Notes under the pieces: generated by a model
What the model saw: only the letters and a program-made list of their open reading frames with translations
Told to the model about the DNA's origin: nothing
Database searches by the model: none
Shown: positions 1 to 5,891 of the stretch, piece by piece
Layout: each line of letters opens with the position of its first letter
How positions within the stretch are numbered: the first letter of the stretch is position 1
Position numbers and translations under genes: made by a program
Source of the DNA: CAZEQD01 sp964514305
GTDB taxonomy: Bacteria; Acidobacteriota; Aminicenantia; Aminicenantales; Aminicenantaceae
Direction of reading: 5' to 3'
Assembly: GCA_964514305.1 (NCBI GenBank)
Contig: CAZEQD010000064.1
Span: 1-11,144, forward strand
Length of the DNA stretch: 11,144 bases

Positions 1-23
1 TTAGACTACTTGTCTTTAAAGAA

Positions 24-1007
24 TTAAAGCTCAAGAAAACCGAATCTTTTGATTACTCTAAGAACAGCCAAGGTTACCCAAAGATGATCTTCTAAGGTTG
101 ATTTAGGAATACCTGATTCCCAATATCCTTCTTTTTTTTGTTGTTTTTGAAGCCATCTTAGAGCTTGTTGAATTTTTTCGTGATTAGCATCAAATCCTAT
201 CTTTGAAAGTGAATCCAGACTGCTTAATATGTCAGTTGCCCAAAAAGGATAGGTAATTTCTTTCCAGAAGGATGGCTGGCGACGATCTTCGTATTTATCA
301 GCCTGGAAAAAGCGGCTCATTAGCAACGCCCCTGCCTTCCAGGCTATTTTGCTTTTACACCAAGTGGAAGATGCTGCTAAAGCCCGCAAGACCATACCTG
401 TTACTAAGTGAGAGAAAGGCTGATTCAAGTCAGGCCTGATGGGATCAGTTTTTAATTGAGCTTCGAAATTGTAACGGGCTTTAAGCTCTTCTTTATCAAC
501 AGTACGATAAGGGATAACCCAGCCGCCATCATTTTGTTTGTTATTGATGAGCCAGCGGAATCCCTTTTGAGTTCTTTTATCTTTGTCCAGGCCGTAAAGG
601 CAGAGGATTTCAAGAGTAAGAGCGTGATATGTGGGAGCATATTCGTTGAGATAAGCGCCCCGGAAATCGCCTTCCTGGGATTGAGTGGAAAACAAAAAGT
701 CAACAGCTTTTTGAATGCATTCATCTTCTACGGTACATCCATAATTATATAGATGAAAAGCGTTCCTTAAAGTTTCAACAATGTAATAAGTTTTTTCCCA
801 GCGAGGATTACCTTCGTATTTCTTCATGCACCAACCGCCGTTGGCTCTTTGTTTTTTTAATATTCTTATCCTAGATGCAAATTTTTTGAGGTTTTTATAT
901 TCTCGATCAACTGGAACTTCCAAAATATCCCTTTTTAGCCAGTATAGAATGGGCAAATTTCCTCGAGCTAACAAAAATTCGATAGCCTTACTTGTGTTGA
1001 ACATCAT
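24..1007 (-). CDS. Prenyltransferase/squalene-cyclase-like alpha/alpha-repeat protein
   Basis: Protein of about 327 residues, predicted cytoplasmic: no signal peptide or membrane segment is visible. Repeats of the terpene-cyclase alpha/alpha-barrel type recur: QxxxGGW at about 53-59, QSQEGDF at 109-115, QNDGGW at 158-163 and QQKKEGYW at 289-296. Each precedes a helix-rich stretch, as in squalene/hopene cyclases and protein prenyltransferase beta subunits. The N-terminal pattern (EFLLARGN...LKRDILE) is one I associate with uncharacterised members of this fold. The catalytic DxDD motif of squalene-hopene cyclases is absent and the protein is half their length, so true cyclase activity is unlikely; sugar or lipid binding, or a structural role, are alternatives. 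It is the last gene of a three-gene operon, 21 nt after the cupin stop. The start is ambiguous among GTG 1010, ATG 1007 and ATG 1004, and no good ribosome binding site is visible. Fold confident, function unknown. Confidence 0.8.
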   Translation of the reverse strand: MMFNTSKAIEFLLARGNLPILYWLKRDILEVPVDREYKNLKKFASRIRILKKQRANGGWCMKKYEGNPRWEKTYYIVETLRNAFHLYNYGCTVEDECIQKAVDFLFSTQSQEGDFRGAYLNEYAPTYHALTLEILCLYGLDKDKRTQKGFRWLINNKQNDGGWVIPYRTVDKEELKARYNFEAQLKTDPIRPDLNQPFSHLVTGMVLRALAASSTWCKSKIAWKAGALLMSRFFQADKYEDRRQPSFWKEITYPFWATDILSSLDSLSKIGFDANHEKIQQALRWLQKQQKKEGYWESGIPKSTLEDHLWVTLAVLRVIKRFGFLEL

Positions 1008-1023
1008 CACTAATTGCAGAGCC

Positions 1024-1044
1024 AGCTGTTATTTTTTAACAGCT
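1024..1044 (-). promoter_or_regulatory. Perfect intercistronic hairpin over the cupin stop codon
   Basis: An 8-bp perfect inverted repeat (AGCTGTTA / TAACAGCT) with a 5-nt loop covers the last codons and stop of the cupin gene and part of the 21-nt gap before the next gene. No U-run follows on the minus strand, so it does not look like an intrinsic terminator. It could stabilise the upstream message end or modulate translation of the downstream gene, which lacks a clear Shine-Dalgarno sequence. The structure is seen directly; the role is inferred. Confidence 0.45.
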
Positions 1045-1391
1045 TTCTTTTCTGGATTGAGGATGATGCACAAAAATTCAAAAGTTTTAGGGAATGGATT
1101 TTTGAATTGATGCTCTTCATTGGATCCAATAAAAAGACTCTGACCTTCCTTAATAATGGTCTCTTTTCTATCCTTACTAATGACTACCCCTTGGCCTTTT
1201 TCCACTTTAACTATATGTTCATGGTCGTGGCGGTGAAAGGGAGTGTTACCGTTGGAGAGAACTTTGAAGTATCTCATTATTATATTGTCAGAACCATCTT
1301 CTGGTCCTATGAGTATTTTTTTTAAAACATCTTTAGCTCCCTTTTCTTCTACATAATCTTCTCTGACTTCTAAATTATTTTTTATAAGCAC
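1029..1391 (-). CDS. Small single-domain cupin protein
   Basis: About 120 residues forming one cupin beta-barrel. Motif 1 is HRHDHEHIVKVEKGQG, with metal-ligand candidates His53, His55 and Glu58 or His59. Motif 2 is EGQSLFIGSNEEHQFKN, with His94 as the fourth ligand. Spacing fits the classic cupin pattern of a metal-binding, often sugar- or small-molecule-binding protein; the reaction cannot be told from sequence. I chose GTG at 1391 over the upstream in-frame ATG at 1421. A full AAGGAGG lies 5 nt before the GTG, whereas the ATG lies inside the amidohydrolase gene with no binding site. With this start the gene begins 10 nt after the amidohydrolase stop, which indicates co-transcription. Cytoplasmic, since no signal is seen. 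It might be a regulator, isomerase or dioxygenase-like enzyme acting on a product of the first gene; that is speculation. Confidence 0.85.
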   Translation of the reverse strand: MLIKNNLEVREDYVEEKGAKDVLKKILIGPEDGSDNIIMRYFKVLSNGNTPFHRHDHEHIVKVEKGQGVVISKDRKETIIKEGQSLFIGSNEEHQFKNPFPKTFEFLCIILNPEKKAVKK

Positions 1392-1396
1392 AAGAT

Positions 1397-1403
1397 CCTC
1401 CTT
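1397..1403 (-). promoter_or_regulatory. Shine-Dalgarno AAGGAGG that decides the cupin start
   Basis: AAGGAGG on the minus strand, 5 nt from the GTG at 1391. Its first two bases are the last two of the TAA stop of the amidohydrolase gene (1402-1404), so the ribosome binding site is fused to the preceding stop codon. This arrangement favours translational coupling. Confidence 0.75.
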
Positions 1404-3009
1404 ATTTTTTAGCTGGACCATAAAGAATCATACCTGCCCGACGGCCCGTATGTTGACCCTTATCCACTACTATTTGGCCATTAACGATAACATAAAAAAG
1501 GCCTTGACTGTACTGATGGGGATTGGCATAAGTAGCCTTGTCTTTGAATTTTTCTTTATCAAATATAGTTAGATCAGCAAACATGCCTTCTCTAATCAAG
1601 CCTCTATTTCTTAGACGAAAAGTTTGAGCAGGGAGCGAAGTCATTTTTCTGATGGCCTCTTCCTGGGAAATTACATGCCTTTCTCTTACATAACGAGCAA
1701 TGACCCGGGGAAAAGTGCCGTAATTTCGGGGATGAGGAACTCCTTTCCCCAATTGCTGGACACTGCCGTCCGAGGCATGCATAGTAAAAGGCAAGCGCAT
1801 TAAAGCATCTACATCTTTTTCATTCATCTGAAAGAAAACACCGCTCGCTCCCCCATTTTTTTCAATATCAATGATTAGATCAGCCGCCTGGGATACAGTT
1901 GGCTCTTTTCCCTGAGATATTAATATTTCCTCAAGATTATGTCCTTCATACTCCGGAAATTTTCGGCAGCTGGCAATATAAATAGTTTTTAGTTTGTTAA
2001 TACCTTTAGTCGAGGTTAATCTTCTCTGGATAATAAATGATTTTATTTTTTCATAGATGTTCTTATCTTTCAGCCTCTCTAAAAAATTGTCCTTTCCTCC
2101 TTCAAAAGCCCAGGAAGGAAAGCTGCTGGTAAAGCCCGAGCTGGTAGCCGTGTAAGGATATTGGTCCAGGGTAACTTCCACTCCCCTTTTGCGGGCCTCT
2201 TCAACTGGTCTTGTTATTCTTTCAATTTCATTCCAAACAGCATCATTGGCCAGCTTAATATGGGATATCTCAACTGGAATTCCGTTTTTTTCCCCAATAG
2301 AAATGGCTTCTTCGATGGCCTTAGTAATATGGAGCCCTTGATTTCTAATGTGAGAAGCATATATTCCTCCATAACGGGCTACAACCGAAGCTAATTCAAC
2401 TATTTCTGCTGTCTTGGAGTAAATCCCTGGCAGGTAAGCTAAACCAGTGGATAGCCCTAAAGCCCCAGCTTTCATCTCTTGTTCAACAAGAGCTTTCATT
2501 TTGGCCATTTCTTCTGGCGTAGGATCGGTCATTTTATAACCCATAACTTCACGCCGGATTGTATTATGACCAATAAGACAGCCAAAATTTAAGGAAATAC
2601 CGCTTTTTTCAAGTTTATTCCAAATATGTTGGAGCGGATATGGATGCCCTCCACAATTACCGCCAATGACTGTAGTCACGCCCTGAAGAAGATAATTGTC
2701 AACAGTAGGGACTTCAGCAATTCCTCGATCACAATGAGTGTGAACGTCAATAAAACCAGGAGCTACAATTAAATTTTGAGCATCGATGATCTGTTTAGCT
2801 AGGTTTTCATTTATAGCGCCTACTTTTACTATTTTTTTGTCTTTGATAGCGATTGTGGCCTTAAACCAAGGATTGCCTGTACCATCAATTATAAAGCCAT
2901 TTTTTATGACAAGATCAAAGGGTTTCTTAGATGGCTGGCAGGAAAAGATAGCGCTGATTAAGATTATTATAGTCAAAAAAGCAAGATATCTGCTTAGATT
3001 CTTGAACAT
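1402..3009 (-). CDS. D-aminoacylase / N-acyl-D-amino-acid deacylase family amidohydrolase, lipoprotein
   Basis: A 535-residue amidohydrolase-superfamily enzyme. The family hydrolyses N-acyl-D-amino acids (or related dipeptide-like amides) to the free D-amino acid, using a metal-dependent TIM barrel flanked by a small beta-sandwich. Signature segments in order: DVHTHCD (His90, His92), GGNCGG (Cys119, the unusual cysteine metal ligand of D-aminoacylases), GALGLSTGLAY at 182-192, SHIRNQ (His220), ISHIKL (His250), DQYPYTA at 282-288 and HASDG with Asp414 as the catalytic or metal residue. HPRNYGTFPRV near the C-terminus is also typical. All key residues are present. Residues 1-24 form a hydrophobic signal ending FSC, so Cys24 is a probable lipidation site: an envelope-anchored enzyme, unlike classical cytoplasmic D-aminoacylases. 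It leads a three-gene operon behind a strong promoter, but its own ribosome binding site is poor and the predicted leader is only about 13 nt. Exact substrate unknown. Confidence 0.92.
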   Translation of the reverse strand: MFKNLSRYLAFLTIIILISAIFSCQPSKKPFDLVIKNGFIIDGTGNPWFKATIAIKDKKIVKVGAINENLAKQIIDAQNLIVAPGFIDVHTHCDRGIAEVPTVDNYLLQGVTTVIGGNCGGHPYPLQHIWNKLEKSGISLNFGCLIGHNTIRREVMGYKMTDPTPEEMAKMKALVEQEMKAGALGLSTGLAYLPGIYSKTAEIVELASVVARYGGIYASHIRNQGLHITKAIEEAISIGEKNGIPVEISHIKLANDAVWNEIERITRPVEEARKRGVEVTLDQYPYTATSSGFTSSFPSWAFEGGKDNFLERLKDKNIYEKIKSFIIQRRLTSTKGINKLKTIYIASCRKFPEYEGHNLEEILISQGKEPTVSQAADLIIDIEKNGGASGVFFQMNEKDVDALMRLPFTMHASDGSVQQLGKGVPHPRNYGTFPRVIARYVRERHVISQEEAIRKMTSLPAQTFRLRNRGLIREGMFADLTIFDKEKFKDKATYANPHQYSQGLFYVIVNGQIVVDKGQHTGRRAGMILYGPAKK

Positions 3010-3028
3010 AGATCTTTTTGGTTCAATT

Positions 3029-3058
3029 ATTTTATTCTATTTAGATAATTTATGTCAA
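3029..3058 (-). promoter_or_regulatory. Sigma-70-type promoter of the amidohydrolase operon
   Basis: On the minus strand, a consensus -35 TTGACA (3053-3058), an 18-nt spacer and a -10 TAAAAT (3029-3034). Transcription would start near 3022, about 13 nt before the ATG at 3009. The leader is therefore very short and carries no clear Shine-Dalgarno sequence. Confidence 0.65.
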
Positions 3059-3072
3059 TTAATTTATGACAA
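3045..3072. repeat. 14-bp tandem direct repeat overlapping the -35 box
   Basis: Two adjacent 14-nt copies on the plus strand (3045-3058 and 3059-3072) agree at 12 of 14 positions. The minus-strand core is TTGwCATAAATTA. The promoter-proximal copy contains the -35 TTGACA. Head-to-tail copies at 14-bp spacing directly at and above a -35 could be a regulator-binding array or a duplicated -35 element. Seen directly; function inferred. Confidence 0.5.
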
Positions 3073-3110
3073 CAAAGCTGTAGGCTCTACTGTTTGTATG
3101 GTTCGCTATC

Positions 3111-3218
3111 CCTGTAGAACATTAACCTTTGATTTTAAACTGGAGGACCCGCTGTCCCAAGCGGGCATTAACATTAGATACAAGGCGGAGGCCTGTCCTT
3201 CCATAATCGGGGGCATTA
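3111..3218 (+). repeat. REP-like palindrome cluster, copy A
   Basis: Three related units lie head to tail. The first is a CTGTAG at 3112-3117 whose hairpin is missing, followed by a linker (ACATTAACCTTTGATTTTAA). The second, at 3140-3166, is CTGGAG followed by a palindrome (CCCGCT / AGCGGG, loop GTCCCA) ending GGGCATTA. The third, at 3187-3218, is GGAG followed by a degenerate palindrome with a long loop, again ending GGGCATTA. GTAG/GGAG before an imperfect palindrome is the hallmark of REP elements. Positions 3119-3166 match 10840-10887 (minus strand) at 39 of 48 positions without gaps. Confidence 0.65.
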
Positions 3219-3432
3219 TCAAAAATACATCCATCGCCTAAAAATTATTTGATTTCTGCGCCCAATTTGAGATAAATTATTCAACCTGAATTGATTGCTA
3301 TTGCTGTTTATCTTGAAATAAGCATGCGATTAGCTTACTTAGCAAGAAATCAAAAGGAAATGATTGGCAGAGAGGGGCGCCAACAAAGAATTAAGGAAAA
3401 AGCCAGATTTTTGAAAGGATATGAGGTCAAAA

Positions 3433-4605
3433 ATGAAAGATTTAATTTATCTGGATAATGGGTCTACTTCTTTCCCCAAACCTGAAGAGGTTTACACTTT
3501 TATGAATCATTTCTACCGTAATTTTGGCGTAAATCCCGGCCGTTCGGGTTATGATCTCTGTATGGAAACTGGCGAGTTAGTGGAAGAAACACGCCAGATG
3601 CTAACTAAATTTTTTAATGGTCGTGATCCCAATAGACTTTGCTTTTCCTATAATTCGACCGACGCCCTTAATCTAATTATAAATGGAATGCTCCAGCAAG
3701 GCGACCATGCCTTGACCACAACCATTGAGCATAATTCTGTTCTGCGCCCTCTTTATCATCTTTCCAAATTCAATGGCGTCGAAGTAGATTACATTCCTTT
3801 TGATGACAAAGGGTTTGTTGACCCGGATGATTTTCCTAAAATGTTCAAGAAAAACACCAAATTAGTAATTGTCAACCACGCTTCCAATGTGATAGGTACT
3901 ATTCAACCCATCAAAGAAATAGGACGCTATTGCCAGGAACGAGGTATTCCTTTGGCCATTGATGCTTCTCAATCTGCCGGAAAAATACCTATCGATATTG
4001 AAGAGCTCAACGTGGATATAGTTGCCTTTACCGGCCACAAGTCTCTTCTGGGACCGACAGGAATAGGTGGCTTATATGTAAAAGAAGGTGTAGAAATTAG
4101 GCATACAAGAGCCGGAGGAACTGGAATCCGCTCAGCAGTTAGGACTCATCTTTATGAATATCCATATAAACTGGAATACGGAACTCTTAATACTCTTGGA
4201 GTGGCTGGTCTTCATGCCGGTTTGAAATGGATCCAAAAAAGAGGCTTGAGCAATATCTACGAACATGAAATGAAGTTAACAACAATGCTTAGAGATGGTT
4301 TAAAAGATGTAGAAGGAGTAACATTATACTGTCAGGATGATTTAAGTAATCACATTAGCATTTTTCTTTTTAATGTCGATGGACTGGAGGCACTCAATAC
4401 GGGAACTATGCTTGATGTGGATTATAATATTGCCTGCCGCACAGGCCTCCATTGTGCTCCCTTAGCCCACGAGCAATTAGGCACAGCCAAAATCCATGGG
4501 GCTGTGCGCTTTGGCATTGGTCCTTTTAATACCGAAGAACAAATAAAAACTGCAGTTGAAGCAGTCAAAGAGGTCGCCCAATCGAGAAGAAAGCGTAAAC
4601 AGTAA
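3433..4605 (+). CDS. Cysteine desulfurase family protein (class V aminotransferase, EF2568-like)
   Basis: A 390-residue PLP-dependent fold-type I enzyme. The family removes sulfur from L-cysteine as a persulfide, giving alanine; some members act on selenocysteine or related substrates. Visible landmarks: N-terminal IYLDNGSTSFPKP, His100 in IEHNSV (stacks on PLP), Asp177 and Gln180 in DASQSAG, Lys203 in FTGHKSLLGP (Schiff-base lysine) and Cys341 in RTGLHCAPLAHE (persulfide cysteine). The FPKP start and GLHCAPLAH segment are typical of the EF2568 subgroup, distinct from IscS and SufS. Length is normal and all catalytic residues are present. I prefer ATG 3433 to ATG 3421: the family usually begins just before IYLDN, and GAGGT at 3423-3427 is correctly spaced for 3433. 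No iron-sulfur scaffold or sulfur-transfer partner is adjacent, so it is a lone desulfurase of unknown acceptor. It converges with the next gene. Confidence 0.93.
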   Translation: MKDLIYLDNGSTSFPKPEEVYTFMNHFYRNFGVNPGRSGYDLCMETGELVEETRQMLTKFFNGRDPNRLCFSYNSTDALNLIINGMLQQGDHALTTTIEHNSVLRPLYHLSKFNGVEVDYIPFDDKGFVDPDDFPKMFKKNTKLVIVNHASNVIGTIQPIKEIGRYCQERGIPLAIDASQSAGKIPIDIEELNVDIVAFTGHKSLLGPTGIGGLYVKEGVEIRHTRAGGTGIRSAVRTHLYEYPYKLEYGTLNTLGVAGLHAGLKWIQKRGLSNIYEHEMKLTTMLRDGLKDVEGVTLYCQDDLSNHISIFLFNVDGLEALNTGTMLDVDYNIACRTGLHCAPLAHEQLGTAKIHGAVRFGIGPFNTEEQIKTAVEAVKEVAQSRRKRKQ

Positions 4606-4621
4606 AGAGTTAGGAGTAAGG

Positions 4622-4653
4622 TGTAGGGCCCGCTGTCCCCAGCAGACCGTTAG
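4622..4653 (+). repeat. REP-like palindrome, copy B
   Basis: GTAG is followed by a 9-position palindrome (4627-4635 with 4640-4648) and a TCCC loop. Its two plus-strand C-A mismatches become G-U wobbles in a minus-strand transcript, giving a fully paired stem. GTTAGCCTT after the stem echoes the linker of copies A and D. It lies 16 nt after the desulfurase stop, in the gap between convergent genes. It has no U-run, so it is not a classical terminator. Confidence 0.65.
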
Positions 4654-4677
4654 CCTTAACTATAATAATGTGTAAGG

Positions 4678-5730
4678 TCAAAATTTGAAAAACACTGTCA
4701 GGTTGAAATAGATATCCGAGTCAGGTTTTTCTCCTTTATCAGGCATTGTATAAAATACATATTTTAGATTAGGAATAAGCCAAATATTTTGAGCCGCTTG
4801 CCAGCTGAACCCCCCTATTATCAAATGAGAAGAAGCCACATTGGAGAAAGGAATGTAAGATATTTCTTCTCCCTTGGGATTTGGCTCGAAAACTCTATCA
4901 TAGCGCGCAATAATTTCCGTAGATTCAGAAGCCTTTATGATGGCAAAAGCAGAAAAAACAGGCCAATTATCAATCCTCTCGCCTTGTTTAAAGAATCGCT
5001 TAGTAAACTGAAATCCTACCCTACCCCACGATGTTTTATAAGCGCCAAATGCCTGATATATATAGTAAGTCATATTATCGTTTTGTTTTTCATAATCTCC
5101 ATAAAATTCAAAATAGGATCCTGACCACGGCTTGAAACCCAACTGGCCATAGATTTTTTTCCCTTTATTTATTTCTGAATTAATAGATTGGCCATTGCCA
5201 AACATAACCATATAAGAGATTTTCTGGTTTTTATCCAGGGTGCCTTGTAAAGATAGGCCAAAATCTCTCGGTGCCCCCAATTTCTGGAGATTAACAACTG
5301 TTTTCTCTAAACATCTGTAGCCCCAATAAGTCTCGATGTTATTCCAGGTTGGAGTAGGGATTATGCCCAGCTTAAGTTGATGTTTGTCCATCTTGTAGCT
5401 GAGAGAGGCATCTTTAACCATAGGCAAAAGTTTACTTTTTGTTTTAAAGTCTCCGGCCGAATTCATTTCCAGCCTGAAACGCATTTTAAAATTAGGTGCA
5501 AGGCTTTTATCATAAGTCAGGTAAATTCTCCGGAACCAGAAGCCATGCTGACCTTTAATGTCTTTCAAGTGATGTTGGGCTACATAATAATAATCCAAAA
5601 ACATTAAGCCTTTTATTTCTCCATAGGAATATGGAAGTAATCCAAAAATTAAGGTTATAATCCCAATTAGTAAAATTAATACTATTCTTTTCCCAAAAAA
5701 TTCTAACCAAGATCCACAAATTTTTATCAT
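4678..5730 (-). CDS. Predicted outer-membrane beta-barrel (porin-like) protein
   Basis: A 350-residue exported protein. It begins with a positively charged segment, a long hydrophobic core at about 16-32 and a possible cleavage site SYG|E at 37-38. The mature part is rich in alternating aromatic and polar strands (YFEFYGDYE, RVGFQFTKRFF, IIARYDRVF), and the chain ends FNLTVFFKF with a terminal Phe, the usual C-terminal signal of barrels assembled by the Bam machinery. It resembles phosphate-selective-porin or alginate-porin-like proteins in layout, but I cannot assign a substrate. I chose ATG 5730 over ATG 5763: the upstream ATG overlaps the predicted -10 box and would not be transcribed, while GAGG sits 6 nt before 5730. 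It is monocistronic as far as seen, with its own promoter, and is divergent from the LolA-like gene. Outer-membrane barrel fairly sure, transport role unproven. Confidence 0.75.
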   Translation of the reverse strand: MIKICGSWLEFFGKRIVLILLIGIITLIFGLLPYSYGEIKGLMFLDYYYVAQHHLKDIKGQHGFWFRRIYLTYDKSLAPNFKMRFRLEMNSAGDFKTKSKLLPMVKDASLSYKMDKHQLKLGIIPTPTWNNIETYWGYRCLEKTVVNLQKLGAPRDFGLSLQGTLDKNQKISYMVMFGNGQSINSEINKGKKIYGQLGFKPWSGSYFEFYGDYEKQNDNMTYYIYQAFGAYKTSWGRVGFQFTKRFFKQGERIDNWPVFSAFAIIKASESTEIIARYDRVFEPNPKGEEISYIPFSNVASSHLIIGGFSWQAAQNIWLIPNLKYVFYTMPDKGEKPDSDIYFNLTVFFKF

Positions 5731-5761
5731 TTTAGGCCTCATTAGTCTAAAAAAGGTTTGC

Positions 5762-5790
5762 ATTATAAATTTTTATTCTAAAATAAACAA
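5762..5790 (-). promoter_or_regulatory. Promoter of the beta-barrel protein gene
   Basis: Minus strand: -35 TTGTTT (5785-5790), a 17-nt spacer and a perfect -10 TATAAT (5762-5767). Transcription would start near 5755, inside the longest open frame, which supports the downstream ATG at 5730 with a leader of about 25 nt. Confidence 0.65.
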
Positions 5791-5832
5791 TCGTTTTAAG
5801 AAAAAATTACAAACTAAGCTTTTAAGAAATCC

Positions 5833-5861
5833 TTGTTCTTAAATTAAAAATTCTTTAGAAT
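5833..5861 (+). promoter_or_regulatory. Promoter of the LolA-like gene
   Basis: Plus strand: -35 TTGTTC (5833-5838), a 17-nt spacer and -10 TAGAAT (5856-5861). The expected start near 5868 gives a leader of about 24 nt before ATG 5892. Together with the minus-strand promoter at 5762-5790 it makes a compact back-to-back promoter pair. Confidence 0.6.
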
Positions 5862-5891
5862 AAGGTAGCCGATGAAATGAGGAGGGAAAAA

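Larger units (their letters stand above)
3010..3432. other. Repeat-rich intergenic region without a supported gene
   Basis: This 423-nt gap separates the divergently transcribed amidohydrolase operon and cysteine desulfurase. From left to right it holds the minus-strand promoter and its tandem repeat (3029-3072), a further CTGTAGG at 3078-3084, the REP-like cluster (3111-3218) and an AT-rich stretch leading to the desulfurase. Weak plus-strand promoter candidates exist: TTGATT at about 3250 with an AT-rich -10 about 17-18 nt on, and another TTGATT near 3291. None is convincing. A 44-codon open frame (3324-3458) overlaps the desulfurase start but has no ribosome binding site. Confidence 0.5.

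Noticed and set aside
14..29. Small hairpin CTTTAA / TTAAAG at the end of the alpha/alpha-repeat gene.
   Set aside because: A 6-bp AT-rich stem that includes the stop codon and has no following U-run; too common by chance in AT-rich DNA.
456..752. Open frame on the plus strand antisense to the alpha/alpha-repeat gene.
   Set aside because: No ribosome binding site or protein-like pattern. The minus-strand gene explains the sequence with recognised repeats.
24..1007. Annotation as squalene-hopene cyclase.
   Set aside because: The QW-like repeats fit, but the DxDD catalytic motif is absent and the protein is about half the expected length.
3078..3218. Tandem hairpins considered as a CRISPR array.
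   Set aside because: Units are unequal in length, self-palindromic and separated by conserved rather than unique spacers; no cas genes in view.
2786..3241. Plus-strand open frame of about 150 codons spanning the amidohydrolase 5' end and copy A of the repeats.
   Set aside because: Most of it is the complement of the amidohydrolase signal peptide region and the rest is repeat DNA; no ribosome binding site and no family resemblance.
4627..4648. REP-like copy B considered as a bidirectional terminator between convergent genes.
   Set aside because: There is a good stem but no T-run on either side, and the same sequence also occurs upstream of genes. A secondary role in transcript ends remains possible.
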